From assembly GCF_004785955.1 (NCBI RefSeq), contig NZ_ML214300.1, positions 999,756-1,063,755 on the forward strand: a stretch of DNA of 64,000 bases. The letters run 5' to 3'. A program made the position numbers and the translations under genes. This document shows positions 44,200-52,244 of the stretch, piece by piece. The notes under the pieces are model-generated. The model was given only the letters and a program-made list of their open reading frames with translations, did not search any database and was not told where the DNA came from. The stretch is from Halostella litorea (lineage in GTDB: Archaea > Halobacteriota > Halobacteria > Halobacteriales > Natronoarchaeaceae). Position 1 is the first letter of the stretch. Each line of letters begins with the position of its first letter.

Positions 44200-44877
44200 A
44201 TGACGCCTGACGGGTCGGACGAGAGTGACGGGGGGCGGCTGCCGGCCGACCGGGAGTCGCCGGTCGGCGAGCCGGTGGTGCGCGGGGATGCGGAGGTCAC
44301 CGGCCGGCACGCGCGGGACGCCGTTCAGTTCGATCCCGACGACCCCGAGAGCCTCGCCGACGCCGCCGAGACGGTGCGGGCGTTCGCCGAGAACACCGTC
44401 GGCGGCGAGGACAACGTGTACATGCTCCGCGGGGCGGCGGCCTGCGCCGCGCTGGTCCGGGGCGAGGGGTCGTACAAGGCCGCCGCCGAGCGCGCCGGCG
44501 GCGAGGCCACCGTCGCGTTCATCCGGAAGTGGGCGCGGGTCCACGACCTCCCGGAGTCGATCCGCCGCCACGTCGCCATGGGCCACATCGCACCCACCGC
44601 GGCGAAACACGTCGCCCGCGTCGCGGGCAACGCCCGGTTTCTCCTCGCGTTCGCCGTCCTCGACGGCGACCTGACCGTCCGCGAGGTCCGCAGCGTCGCC
44701 AGCGCGGTCAACGGCGGCACGGACGTCGAGGAGGCGCTGGCCGACCACGGCGTCGCCGTCGGCGAACTGACGACGACGCTCCCGCCGGACGTGTACCAGC
44801 GGCTCCGCCGCGAGGCCGCCCTGCGGAACACCGACCCGGACGAACTCGTCGCCGAGGCGCTCGACCGCTACCTCTGA
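44200..44877 (+). CDS. ParB/HTH- and RHH-like DNA-binding protein (DUF7119-like)
   Basis: 225 residues. After a disordered start, residues about 60-170 resemble the KorB/ParB helix-turn-helix region (RGEGSYKAAAERAGGEATVAFIRKW; LPESIRRHVAMGHIAPTAAKHVARVAG; LTVREVRSVASAVNGG). The C-terminus (TTLPPDVYQRLRREAALRN with DELVAEALDRYL) looks like a ribbon-helix-helix. It lacks a ParB CTPase N-domain. It is likely a chromosomal regulator; I recall the DUF7119 name for this type. It follows two tiny ORFs on the same strand. Confidence 0.72.
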   Translation: MTPDGSDESDGGRLPADRESPVGEPVVRGDAEVTGRHARDAVQFDPDDPESLADAAETVRAFAENTVGGEDNVYMLRGAAACAALVRGEGSYKAAAERAGGEATVAFIRKWARVHDLPESIRRHVAMGHIAPTAAKHVARVAGNARFLLAFAVLDGDLTVREVRSVASAVNGGTDVEEALADHGVAVGELTTTLPPDVYQRLRREAALRNTDPDELVAEALDRYL

Positions 44878-44896
44878 GCGCGGCCCCGTCCCGCGC

Positions 44897-46141
44897 TCAC
44901 CCCTCGCAGAACCGCTCGGCGGCGTCCGCGATGACGGCCGCCGCCCGCGTCACTTCGCCGGCGTCGATCGACTCGTCCGGGAAGTGCGCCTGGTCGATGC
45001 TCCCCGGCCCGAACACCACGGTCGGGATGTCCGCCGCCAGGTAGTGTCGGCTGTCCGCGCCGAACGTCCCGCCCCACGGCGTCGCGTCCAGTCCGGCCTC
45101 GGTCGCCGCGTCCCGGACCGCCCCCACGATCGGCTCGTCGAGGTCGACCTCGGCCGGTTCGAACTGGATCGAGAACCGCTCGAACGTCGGCGGGTGCTCG
45201 CTGAGCCAGTCGCTGTCGGCGACCACCGCGTCCAGCCGCTCCTGGAACTCCGCCTCCACCTCGGCGACGCTCTCGCCCGGCGCGACGCCGATCCGGACCT
45301 CGGCGACGAGTTCGTCGGGCACCGACGACGCCCAGTTGCCCGCCTCGACGGTCCCGACAGTGACGGGCCACTTCACGGGGTGGTCCTCGTACAGCGGGTG
45401 GGTCACGCGCTCCTCGCGCTCCGCCTCCAGATCCATGAACGCCCGCCGGATCCGCTCGAAGTGGGGCAGCACCGACTCGCCGTGCCAGCGCGTCGCCGCG
45501 TGGGCCGCCCGTCCGCGGAGCCGGAGGCGTTTCATCACGCTCCCCTCGACGGCCGCCACGACGCCCAGTTCCGTCGGCTCCGCGATGATCGCGGCGTCGC
45601 GCTCGAACGGGTAGGGGTTCGACAGCGCCGCCGCGGCCGCGCCGATCCCGCCCTCCTCCTCGCCGGCCACGCCCTCGACGACGATCCGCCCGTCGAGGTC
45701 AGTCCGGTCGGCGAGTTGCCGCGCCGCGAACACGCAGGCCGTCAGGCCGCCCTTCATGTCCGCCGCGCCCCGCGCCGTCACGCGGTCACCGTCCCACTCG
45801 GGGTCGAACGGGTCGCTCGACCACGCCGACCGCGTCGCCGGCACCACGTCGACGTGGCCGTTCAGCACCAGCGTCGGCCCCGCCTCGGGGTCGCCGAGTT
45901 CGACGACGCCCGCGACCGACGGCCGGTCGGCCGTCTCGATCTCGGCCGGGTCGTCCGGGAACGACGGGTGTTCGGCCAGTTTGGCGGCGTCCGCGGTCCA
46001 CTCGTAGGTGTCGAAGCCGAACGCCTCGAACCGGTCCCGGAGCCACGCCATCGCCGGGGCCTCGTTCCCGCCGGTCGTGTCGAACCGCAGCAGTTCCTCG
46101 AGAAACTCGCGCAAGGCGGCCTCCTCGTCGAGGTCACTCAT
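44897..46141 (-). CDS. M20 family deacylase (ArgE/DapE-like)
   Basis: 414 residues from the ATG at 46139-46141. The di-zinc motifs are LVLNGHVDVVP, ARGAADMKGGLTAC and GEEEGGIGAAA, with IIAEPTEL and a dimerisation domain with RGRAAHAATRWHGESVLP. The C-terminal ligand region is FGPGSIDQAHFPDESID. It hydrolyses N-acyl amino acids; acetylornithine, succinyl-diaminopimelate or a dipeptide are all possible. No other arginine or lysine gene is nearby to decide. Confidence 0.92.
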   Translation of the reverse strand: MSDLDEEAALREFLEELLRFDTTGGNEAPAMAWLRDRFEAFGFDTYEWTADAAKLAEHPSFPDDPAEIETADRPSVAGVVELGDPEAGPTLVLNGHVDVVPATRSAWSSDPFDPEWDGDRVTARGAADMKGGLTACVFAARQLADRTDLDGRIVVEGVAGEEEGGIGAAAAALSNPYPFERDAAIIAEPTELGVVAAVEGSVMKRLRLRGRAAHAATRWHGESVLPHFERIRRAFMDLEAEREERVTHPLYEDHPVKWPVTVGTVEAGNWASSVPDELVAEVRIGVAPGESVAEVEAEFQERLDAVVADSDWLSEHPPTFERFSIQFEPAEVDLDEPIVGAVRDAATEAGLDATPWGGTFGADSRHYLAADIPTVVFGPGSIDQAHFPDESIDAGEVTRAAAVIADAAERFCEG

Positions 46142-46204
46142 ACCGAGACACGCGCAGGGGGAGGGCAAAAACGATTCGCCGGCGTGCGCGTGGAACGATA
46201 ACCC

Positions 46205-46209
46205 TTTAG
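46205..46209 (+). promoter_or_regulatory. TATA-like box of tRNA-Lys
   Basis: TTTAG sits 27-31 bases before the 5' end of tRNA-Lys, as expected for a monocistronic tRNA promoter. Confidence 0.4.
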
Positions 46210-46235
46210 CCGTCCCGGCGTGAATCCTCGACTGC

Positions 46236-46309
46236 GGGCCGGTAGCTCAGTTAGGCAGAGCGTCTGGCTTTTAACCAGATGGTCGGGGGTTCAACTCCCT
46301 CCCGGCCCG
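46236..46309 (+). tRNA. tRNA-Lys (anticodon TTT)
   Basis: 74 nt. The acceptor stem is GGGCCGG (46236-46242) with CCGGCCC (46302-46308) and discriminator G. D arm GCTC/GAGC, anticodon stem TCTGG/CCAGA around loop CTTTTAA with anticodon TTT, and T arm GGGGG/CCCTC with loop TTCAACT. CCA is not encoded. No intron. Its 3' end is duplicated 89 bases downstream. Confidence 0.96.
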
Positions 46310-46418
46310 CTGGGCGACGAACAGACGTGAGGAGCGCAGCGGTTACGTGGGAGTTGAAGTAGACCGGACGCGCAGCGAAGCGAGCAGTCCGGGCGTAGTT
46401 CAACTCCCTCCCGGCCCG
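46289..46418. repeat. Direct repeat of the tRNA-Lys 3' end (attachment-site-like)
   Basis: The last 21 bases of tRNA-Lys, from T-loop to discriminator (46289-46309), recur exactly at 46398-46418. Duplication of a tRNA 3' end is the normal scar of integration by a tyrosine recombinase, but only 88 bases separate the copies and no integrase or phage gene is here. It may be the remains of an excised or eroded element. Confidence 0.7.
46349..46408. repeat. Nested inverted-repeat element with AGCGAAGCGAG loop
   Basis: GGGAGTTGAA (46349-46358) pairs with TTCAACTCCC (46399-46408). Inside it CCGGAC (46364-46369) pairs with GTCCGG (46387-46392) around a loop containing GCGAAGCGAG. The layout is like a small MITE or REP hairpin; a similar loop sequence recurs near 60114-60124 in the nar operon. 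Confidence 0.5.
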
Positions 46419-46529
46419 TTTAACGACAGTGAGCCGTGAAATCGCTCTCTCAGCACGGTGCGGCGGCGGCAGAAAGACGGATCGGTCGCAGTCGGAAACC
46501 CGCGAGAAAACGGCGAAAACCGAAGCCGG

Positions 46530-47360
46530 CTACTCCTTCCGCGGGAGGTACGCCAGCCCGGTGAGCAGGACGCCCGCGAGGCCGCTCATGATGACGACCG
46601 CCCAGACGCCGTTGATGCGCTCGTGGAAGTGCTCCTGCTCGGCGATCTGGTCCTCGTAGCCCTCGATGTCGGTGGTCAGGACGAATGTGTCGTCGCTGGG
46701 GAAGTGCGCGACGTACTCGGTCCCCTCGGTCTGCGAGGAGTTCAGGATGAACGGCTCGCCCTCGGTAACCGAGACCTCCTCGGTGCGCTCGCCGCTCCAC
46801 TCCAGCAGGACGCCGTCGGTCGTGATGTTGGCGACGGTCGTCGAGTTACCCTGATACTCGAACTCCTGCCCCTCGGATATCGTCAGGTTGGTGAACGCCT
46901 CGTCCTGCAGGTACGGCGTCAGTTCGCGGCTGCCGTCGTCGAACTCGCGGACCACGTAGTACTGACCGGCCTCGCCGTCGTACGTGATGTTCGCGTTGGT
47001 GCCGTTGGCCGGCGTGGTGCGGAGCGTCGCCTCGGAGGGGTCCGAGACGTTGGCGATGAACACGTAGTGGTCGCTCCCGTTGTACGTCGCCGTCGCGTTG
47101 TTCTGGAGCGTCGCGGAGAACGGTGCGGACTCGTTCGTCCACGACAGCGTCGCCTCGCCCGGATCCTCGGCCGTCGGAGCGGTGACGCTCGTCACCGTGT
47201 ACGCCCGGTCGCCCGCATCGACCGGCGTTCCGTTCTGCAGTTCGTACTCGGGGTTTTCGAGCGTTACCGACGGGCCCTGCGCCGTCGCGATGAACGCGTA
47301 CGACCCGGCAGCGAGCACGAGGAAGAACGCGATATACACCGCCGCTGCTCGTCGTTGCAT
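46530..47360 (-). CDS. Two-helix membrane-anchored extracellular protein, function unknown
   Basis: 276 residues from the ATG at 47358-47360. The N-terminal helix (AAAVYIAFFLVLAAGSYAFIATA) and a C-terminal helix (GVWAVVIMSGLAGVLLTGLAYLPRKE, about 245-270) flank a beta-rich region of about 215 residues that carries several N-x-S/T sites and is predicted outside. The last residues are basic and cytosolic. The gene is followed on the same strand by no partner. It looks like a conserved haloarchaeal surface protein. Confidence 0.72.
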   Translation of the reverse strand: MQRRAAAVYIAFFLVLAAGSYAFIATAQGPSVTLENPEYELQNGTPVDAGDRAYTVTSVTAPTAEDPGEATLSWTNESAPFSATLQNNATATYNGSDHYVFIANVSDPSEATLRTTPANGTNANITYDGEAGQYYVVREFDDGSRELTPYLQDEAFTNLTISEGQEFEYQGNSTTVANITTDGVLLEWSGERTEEVSVTEGEPFILNSSQTEGTEYVAHFPSDDTFVLTTDIEGYEDQIAEQEHFHERINGVWAVVIMSGLAGVLLTGLAYLPRKE

Positions 47361-47595
47361 GTGTCGACCGACGTACGCACTCCCTAAAACGGTTACTTTT
47401 CGCCCGAGGAAAGTCGCGCGAAGCTCTCGGAAAGCCCGACCGGTCGGCGGTGAACGCGGTCCTACGCCGCGCCGACGTCCAGTCGAGCGGTCAGGTCGCG
47501 CGGCGGAGACGGCGCGGTGGCGGCCCGCGGTAAGGCGGCGTGACGCGCACACGTCACGTGGCCGTGACACGAAGCCGGCGAAACGGTTACCCGCG

Positions 47596-47601
47596 TTTAT
47601 T
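47596..47601 (+). promoter_or_regulatory. TATA box before the 38-residue leader ORF
   Basis: TTTATT, about 28 bases before the ATG at 47627. The spacing fits a leaderless mRNA that starts at the small ORF, not at the large gene, whose ATG is 113 bases further on. Confidence 0.55.
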
Positions 47602-47626
47602 GACCGATCCATCGACCGAACCGGTC

Positions 47627-47743
47627 ATGACCGAACCCGCAGCGAAGCGCGCGCTCGACCGGCCGACGCCCGACCGGACGGGGCGGCCGGACGGACGGCC
47701 GAACGACGCGGTACCGGACGCACCCACGGGGGACCGCCGATGA
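47627..47743 (+). CDS. 38-residue leader ORF overlapping the Gln-rich repeat protein gene
   Basis: ATG at 47627; the product starts MTEPAAKRALDRPTPDRTG and ends APTGDRR. It is basic, proline/Arg-rich and lacks hydrophobic segments, unusual beside acidic haloarchaeal proteins. Its TGA overlaps the ATG of the 938-residue gene (ATGA), and the only good TATA box lies in the right place for this ORF. It probably serves as a translated leader that delivers ribosomes to the next start. A coding role for the peptide is not shown. Confidence 0.5.
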   Translation: MTEPAAKRALDRPTPDRTGRPDGRPNDAVPDAPTGDRR

Positions 47744-50556
47744 GCGGCAGGTGGACGACGCTCGGCGCGCTCGCGTTCGCCGCGCTCATGGTGGCGAGTG
47801 CCGGCGGCGCGCCCGTCGCCGCGGGGGGCGCTGTCACTGCCGGAGGCGACACGAGCGCCGCCGCGACCGACGCCGCGCAGGCCCAGGTCACGCAGGAGGA
47901 CGCGGAAGCCGCCGCGGAGGCGGGCGTCGAGGACGGGATCGAACTCGCCGAGGCCCGGGGCGCGAACGTCACCGAGGCCCAGCGCGATGCCGCCGTTGCG
48001 GGTGCGGTCGCGGCCGCGACGCGGGTCGCGAACGCGACGGGCGGCAACGCATCGCGGATACGCGCGGCCGCACAGGGGGCCGCCCACGGGGTGTTGATCC
48101 AGGGCCAGCGGGCAAACGAATCGCAGATCCGGGCGACCGTCCGCGGGGCGACTGCGGGTGCGGCCCAGCGGCAGGCGGCGACCGCCGTCCAGGTCCAGAG
48201 CGCGGCGTACGGCGCGGCCCACGGGACCGTCGCCGGCAGCGGGAACGCGACGACCGCACAGCTCCGGCGCGTCGCCAACGGCTCCGCGGGCGGGGCGACC
48301 GCGATGGCCGTCGACCGGGACACCGAGAACGTGTCGATGATCGCGGAGGCCGGACAGGGGGCCGCCTACGGCGCGCTCGCGGGGGCGCGGAACGTCACCG
48401 TCGTGCAGGGCCAGGCGGTCGAGGCCGAGCAAGAGCAGGGCGACGGCGAGCAGCGCCAGACCGTCACCGTGCGGCAGGTGCAGGCCGCGGCCTTCGGTGC
48501 CGCGGAGGGCGCGTACGACGAGAACGGGACGACCGACCCCAAACAGATCCGCGCGGCCGCGACCGGCGCGGCACACGGCGCGCTCGTCCAGACGCAGACG
48601 GCCAGCGTCGAACAGGTGCAGGCCGCCGCCCGCGGCGCGTGTCGAGGGGCGCTGACCCAGCGCCAGCGCGTCAGCGTCACACAGACCCAGGAGGCGGCGT
48701 ACGGCGCGGCGAAGGGGTCGGTGTCGCAGTCCCAGTCGGCCTCGGTCGAGCAGATCCAGTCCGCCGCGCAGGGCGGCGCGAGCGGCGTCGTCCAGATCCA
48801 GACGGTCAACGTCGTGCAGGTCCAGCGCGCCGCCGCGGGGGCCGCGAGCGGCGCGGCCCGCACCGCCGCCCAGGAGCAGGTCGTCGACGTCCGGCAGATC
48901 CAGGCCGCGGCGCGGGGCGCGGGGCAGGGCTCGATCGTGCAGGTCCAGACGGTCAACGTCGTCCAGATCCAGGTCATCGCCGACGGCGCGTCGAGCGGGG
49001 CCGTGTCGCAGAGCCAGTCCGCCAGCGTCGTCCAGATCCAGAGCGCCGCCCGCGGTGCCGCCGCCGGCGCGACGGGGCTGGTGCAGCGCCAGGAGGTGAC
49101 GGTCGAGCAGGTCCAGACCGTCACCCGGCGCGCCGCGAGCGAGGCCGCCGAGGACGCGGCCGAGGACGGCGTGACCGACCAGCGACAGATCGCCGACGCC
49201 GCGAACGACACCGTGGAGCGGGCGGCCGGCGAGAACGACACCGTCGGTAACGGGACGGACGCGGAGCCCCCGGAGCCAACCGCCGAACTCGCCGTCGCGA
49301 ACCAGACCGGCGACGGGGCGAACCTCACCGTCGACGAGGCATCGGCCAGCGTCGACTTCACCCTGGAAGCCAGCGAGAACGGCACGACCCTGAACGAAAC
49401 CGCGGTCGACGCGAACGGGACGTTCGAGGGGAATCTCACGCTCGACCCGCCGCTGGAGGAGAACACGACGGTGCGCGTGGCTGTCGTGAATGCCGACACC
49501 GGCGACGAACTCGCCAACCGGACGGTGGCGTACACCGTGACCGGGGCGGAACCGGCACCGCCGACGGCGACGCTCAACGTCTCGAACCAGACCGGCGACG
49601 GGACGAATCTCACCGTCGACGAGGCGACGGCCAGCGTCGACTTCGTCGTCGAAGCCAGCGAGAACGGTACGGTACTGAACGAGACCGCAGTCGACGCGAA
49701 CGGGACGTTCGAGGGGAACCTCACCCTCGACCCGCCGCTGGAGGAGAACGCCACGGTGCGCGTCGCAGTCGTCGACGCCGACACCGGCGCGACCCTGAAC
49801 GGGACGAACGTCAGCTACGCCGTGACCCCGGCCGACGAGCCCGAGACGGCGAACGTTACGTTCGAGAACCAGACCTCCGACGGGACGAGCGTCGTGGTCA
49901 ACGCCACGAACAGCACGAACGGGAGCTTCGTCGCGGTCCATGAGACGACCCCGACCGGCGGCGTGGGCGACGTGGTCGGCGTCTCGGCGTTCGTCGACGC
50001 CGGCCAGGCCGAGAACGTCACCGTCGACCTGTTCGACGTGCCCGGGCTGGAGACGAACCGGACCGCGCTGAACGGGAGTCAGACGCTCGTGGCGATGGTC
50101 CACCGGGACACCGACGGCGACGGGACGTTCGACTTCCTGACGTCCGGCGGCGACGACGACGGCCCGTACCTGAACGACACCGGCGGTCCGGTCGTCGACG
50201 ACGCGTTCGTGACCGTCGCGGACGGCGACGTGAACGACACCGGCGCGGCGGCCAACGGGACCGAGGCGACGAACGATACCGACGCGGCCGCGAACGGGAC
50301 GAACGAAACGGCCGACGGCGCGGACGACGGTCTCGCCGGCGTCGTCGAACCGCCGGACGGCATGTCCGACGACGGGGCGGCGACGAACGGCACCGACGAC
50401 GGGAACGCCACCGGAACGCCGAACGGGACCGATGCCGAGACGACGACTGGTCCGGCGGCGACTACCGACGGCACGGAGCCGGTTACAACTGAACCCACCG
50501 ACGCGCCGAACGGGACCGACACCGGGAACGGGACGACCAGACCTGCGGGGCCGTAG
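47740..50556 (+). CDS. Secreted Gln-rich repeat protein with DUF7282 domains
   Basis: 938 residues from the ATG at 47740. A Sec signal (about 1-35) is followed from about residue 100 to 495 by some fifteen repeats of 22-23 residues with the pattern V-x-Q-[IV]-Q-x-A-A-x-G-A-A-x-G-[AS]-[LV]-x-Q-x-Q-[ST]. Residues about 513-705 hold two nearly identical 95-residue domains, then a third, clearer DUF7282 domain (TFENQTSDGTSVVV ... FVAVHE ... VAMVHRDTDGDGTFDF). The tail is a Thr/Asn/Gly/Asp linker full of N-x-T sites and ends in RPAGP without a PGF-CTERM or helix. It is probably released or held non-covalently. Confidence 0.8.
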   Translation: MSGRWTTLGALAFAALMVASAGGAPVAAGGAVTAGGDTSAAATDAAQAQVTQEDAEAAAEAGVEDGIELAEARGANVTEAQRDAAVAGAVAAATRVANATGGNASRIRAAAQGAAHGVLIQGQRANESQIRATVRGATAGAAQRQAATAVQVQSAAYGAAHGTVAGSGNATTAQLRRVANGSAGGATAMAVDRDTENVSMIAEAGQGAAYGALAGARNVTVVQGQAVEAEQEQGDGEQRQTVTVRQVQAAAFGAAEGAYDENGTTDPKQIRAAATGAAHGALVQTQTASVEQVQAAARGACRGALTQRQRVSVTQTQEAAYGAAKGSVSQSQSASVEQIQSAAQGGASGVVQIQTVNVVQVQRAAAGAASGAARTAAQEQVVDVRQIQAAARGAGQGSIVQVQTVNVVQIQVIADGASSGAVSQSQSASVVQIQSAARGAAAGATGLVQRQEVTVEQVQTVTRRAASEAAEDAAEDGVTDQRQIADAANDTVERAAGENDTVGNGTDAEPPEPTAELAVANQTGDGANLTVDEASASVDFTLEASENGTTLNETAVDANGTFEGNLTLDPPLEENTTVRVAVVNADTGDELANRTVAYTVTGAEPAPPTATLNVSNQTGDGTNLTVDEATASVDFVVEASENGTVLNETAVDANGTFEGNLTLDPPLEENATVRVAVVDADTGATLNGTNVSYAVTPADEPETANVTFENQTSDGTSVVVNATNSTNGSFVAVHETTPTGGVGDVVGVSAFVDAGQAENVTVDLFDVPGLETNRTALNGSQTLVAMVHRDTDGDGTFDFLTSGGDDDGPYLNDTGGPVVDDAFVTVADGDVNDTGAAANGTEATNDTDAAANGTNETADGADDGLAGVVEPPDGMSDDGAATNGTDDGNATGTPNGTDAETTTGPAATTDGTEPVTTEPTDAPNGTDTGNGTTRPAGP
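49279..49833 (+). repeat. Two 285-base tandem direct repeats inside the DUF7282 gene
   Basis: Copies start at 49279 and 49564, offset exactly 285 bases (95 codons). Segments such as GTCGACGCGAACGGGACGTT are identical in both. It is a recent in-frame duplication of one extracellular domain. Confidence 0.85.
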
Positions 50557-50639
50557 CGGTCGGGTCGGCCGGCCGTCGGGCGGTAGCGAAACAGGCACTT
50601 TTTACCAATTTCGAATCAAAACCTAGATGGGAACGCACG

Positions 50640-51950
50640 ATGCGGTCGCTCACGAAGCTCGCCGTGCTGTTCGTCGTCTCCGGGAGCCTCCTGTTAGCCG
50701 TTCCGACGTCCGGGTTCACGACTATCGCGGCCGAGCGGACGAGCACGGTGACCGTCACCGACGACGCCGACGCGCTGCTCGGCGTGCAGGCGACCGGAAA
50801 CACGCCGGACCAGCAAAGCGACGCCGTCGTCGTCGAGATCACGAACAACGCCGGGACGGACTTCTCGAACCTGGAGACGGAGGTGACCGTCGACGATCCG
50901 ACGCTGGCCGTCAGCGACGGGTTCGCCGGGAGCCTCGCGGCCGGCGGGACGACCGGACTGACGCTGACGTGTTCGGGCGGCGGGTCGGGCACGGCGACGG
51001 TCGATATCACCTCGAACGCGACCGGCTCGGGGATCGAGATCCGGGACTACCAGTACAGCCACACGTTCGACTACAGCTGTACGGGCGGCGGTGGTAACGA
51101 CCCCGGGCCGGCGTCGTTCACCGCCAGCGACGTCGACTCGACCGCGGACACCCCGAGCCAGACGTTCACGTTCGACGCCGCCGGTCTCGGGTCCAAGGAC
51201 AGCGCGACGGTCGACCTGACCGACCCGCAGGAGAACGGCGGGATCGACTACACGACGATGACGGCCGGGGACGTCGAAGTCGTCAGCGGCAAGGGAAGCG
51301 CCAGCTACGACGCGGCCAGCGACGAGATCACCTACGAGCCACAGGGCAACCCCAAGGGCACAATCGAGATCCGGGTCGAGAACTTCGCGGTCGAGTCGGC
51401 CGACGGCGGCACCGTCGAGTACAGCGACGCCGCCGGGCGGACGGACCAGGCCTCGTTCTCGGTCGTCGCCGTCGCCGAGAACGGCGGCAGCGTCGACACG
51501 AGCGGCGACGCCGCCGTCCCCGACGGCGAAACCGCCGGCGAGGTCGAAGCGGGCGGCGACGTGACCGTCGGCGGGGACGCCAACGTCAATGACGGGGTCG
51601 AGGCCGACGGCGACGTCTCGGTCGGCGACGGGGCGGCCGTCAACGACGGCGTCGAATCGGACGGCGACGTCACGGCCGGCGAGAACGTCAACGTCAACGA
51701 CGGGATAGAGTCGGAGGGGAGCGTCTCGCTCGGCGACGGCTCAACGGCCGGAAGCATCGAGGCCTCCGACGCCGTTACGGTCGACGGCGGGACCGTCAAC
51801 GGCGACGTCGAGACCGGCGGCGACGTCTACCTGACGAACGGGGCCTCGGTCAACGGCGACGTCGAGACCGACGGCACGGTGTACGTCGGCTGTGACGTCA
51901 CGACGAACGGCGAAATCGACGCCGAGGGCGGGCAGGAGAGCACCTGTTGA
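50640..51950 (+). CDS. Secreted protein with C-terminal bactofilin-like beta-solenoid repeats
   Basis: 436 residues from the ATG at 50640. A Sec signal (about 1-31) leads to a beta-sandwich region (about 33-135) like archaeal DUF1102/TasA-type proteins, with STVTVTDDADALLGV after the cleavage site. A second beta domain follows (about 140-285). Residues about 300-425 consist of 18-residue coils such as GVEADGDVSVGDGAAVND and GVESDGDVTAGENVNVND, a right-handed beta-helix like polymer-forming bactofilins. It ends in Cys and another Cys lies 15 residues earlier. TTTTTA at 50599-50604 is the likely TATA box. No anchor; a surface fibre is possible. Confidence 0.8.
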   Translation: MRSLTKLAVLFVVSGSLLLAVPTSGFTTIAAERTSTVTVTDDADALLGVQATGNTPDQQSDAVVVEITNNAGTDFSNLETEVTVDDPTLAVSDGFAGSLAAGGTTGLTLTCSGGGSGTATVDITSNATGSGIEIRDYQYSHTFDYSCTGGGGNDPGPASFTASDVDSTADTPSQTFTFDAAGLGSKDSATVDLTDPQENGGIDYTTMTAGDVEVVSGKGSASYDAASDEITYEPQGNPKGTIEIRVENFAVESADGGTVEYSDAAGRTDQASFSVVAVAENGGSVDTSGDAAVPDGETAGEVEAGGDVTVGGDANVNDGVEADGDVSVGDGAAVNDGVESDGDVTAGENVNVNDGIESEGSVSLGDGSTAGSIEASDAVTVDGGTVNGDVETGGDVYLTNGASVNGDVETDGTVYVGCDVTTNGEIDAEGGQESTC

Positions 51951-51971
51951 AGCGGCCGGACGGGGGGGCCG

Positions 51972-52130
51972 TCACCCCGACGTTGCGGGGTCGGCCCGGC
52001 TGAAGGCGTCGGTGCCGACGGGCGCGCCACACAGCACGCACCCGTCGACCAGTATCTGGGCGCGGATGGGGTCGTCGACGACGACGTCGACGGAGCACTC
52101 CGGGCAGTCGAAGGTGAACTGGTTCGACAC
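51972..52130 (-). CDS. Small zinc-ribbon protein (DUF7560-like)
   Basis: 52 residues from the GTG at 52128-52130. It reads SNQFTFDCPECSVDVVVDDP followed by a second knuckle CVLCGAPVG: CPEC and CVLC give a four-cysteine zinc ribbon. Haloarchaea encode many such 45-55-residue ribbons; I recall the DUF7560 label for this pattern. It lies 114 bases downstream of narO on the same strand and could be co-transcribed. The role is unknown. Confidence 0.7.
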   Translation of the reverse strand: MSNQFTFDCPECSVDVVVDDPIRAQILVDGCVLCGAPVGTDAFSRADPATSG

Positions 52131-52244
52131 GCTACACCTCCGACAGCGGTCCGGTATCGTGGGGGTCCGGCCGTCGCCCCCGGGACGCGCGGGGGGAGCG
52201 CGACGGCCGCCGGCCGACCCCACTTCGGTCGGTCGCGGCCCGGG

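Noticed and set aside
48040..49230. CRISPR-like regular repeats
   Set aside because: The periodicity is protein-level (22-23 codons), imperfect at DNA level and within one reading frame.
51535..51930. DNA tandem repeats of about 54 bases
   Set aside because: They encode the 18-residue coils of the secreted solenoid and are not an independent element.
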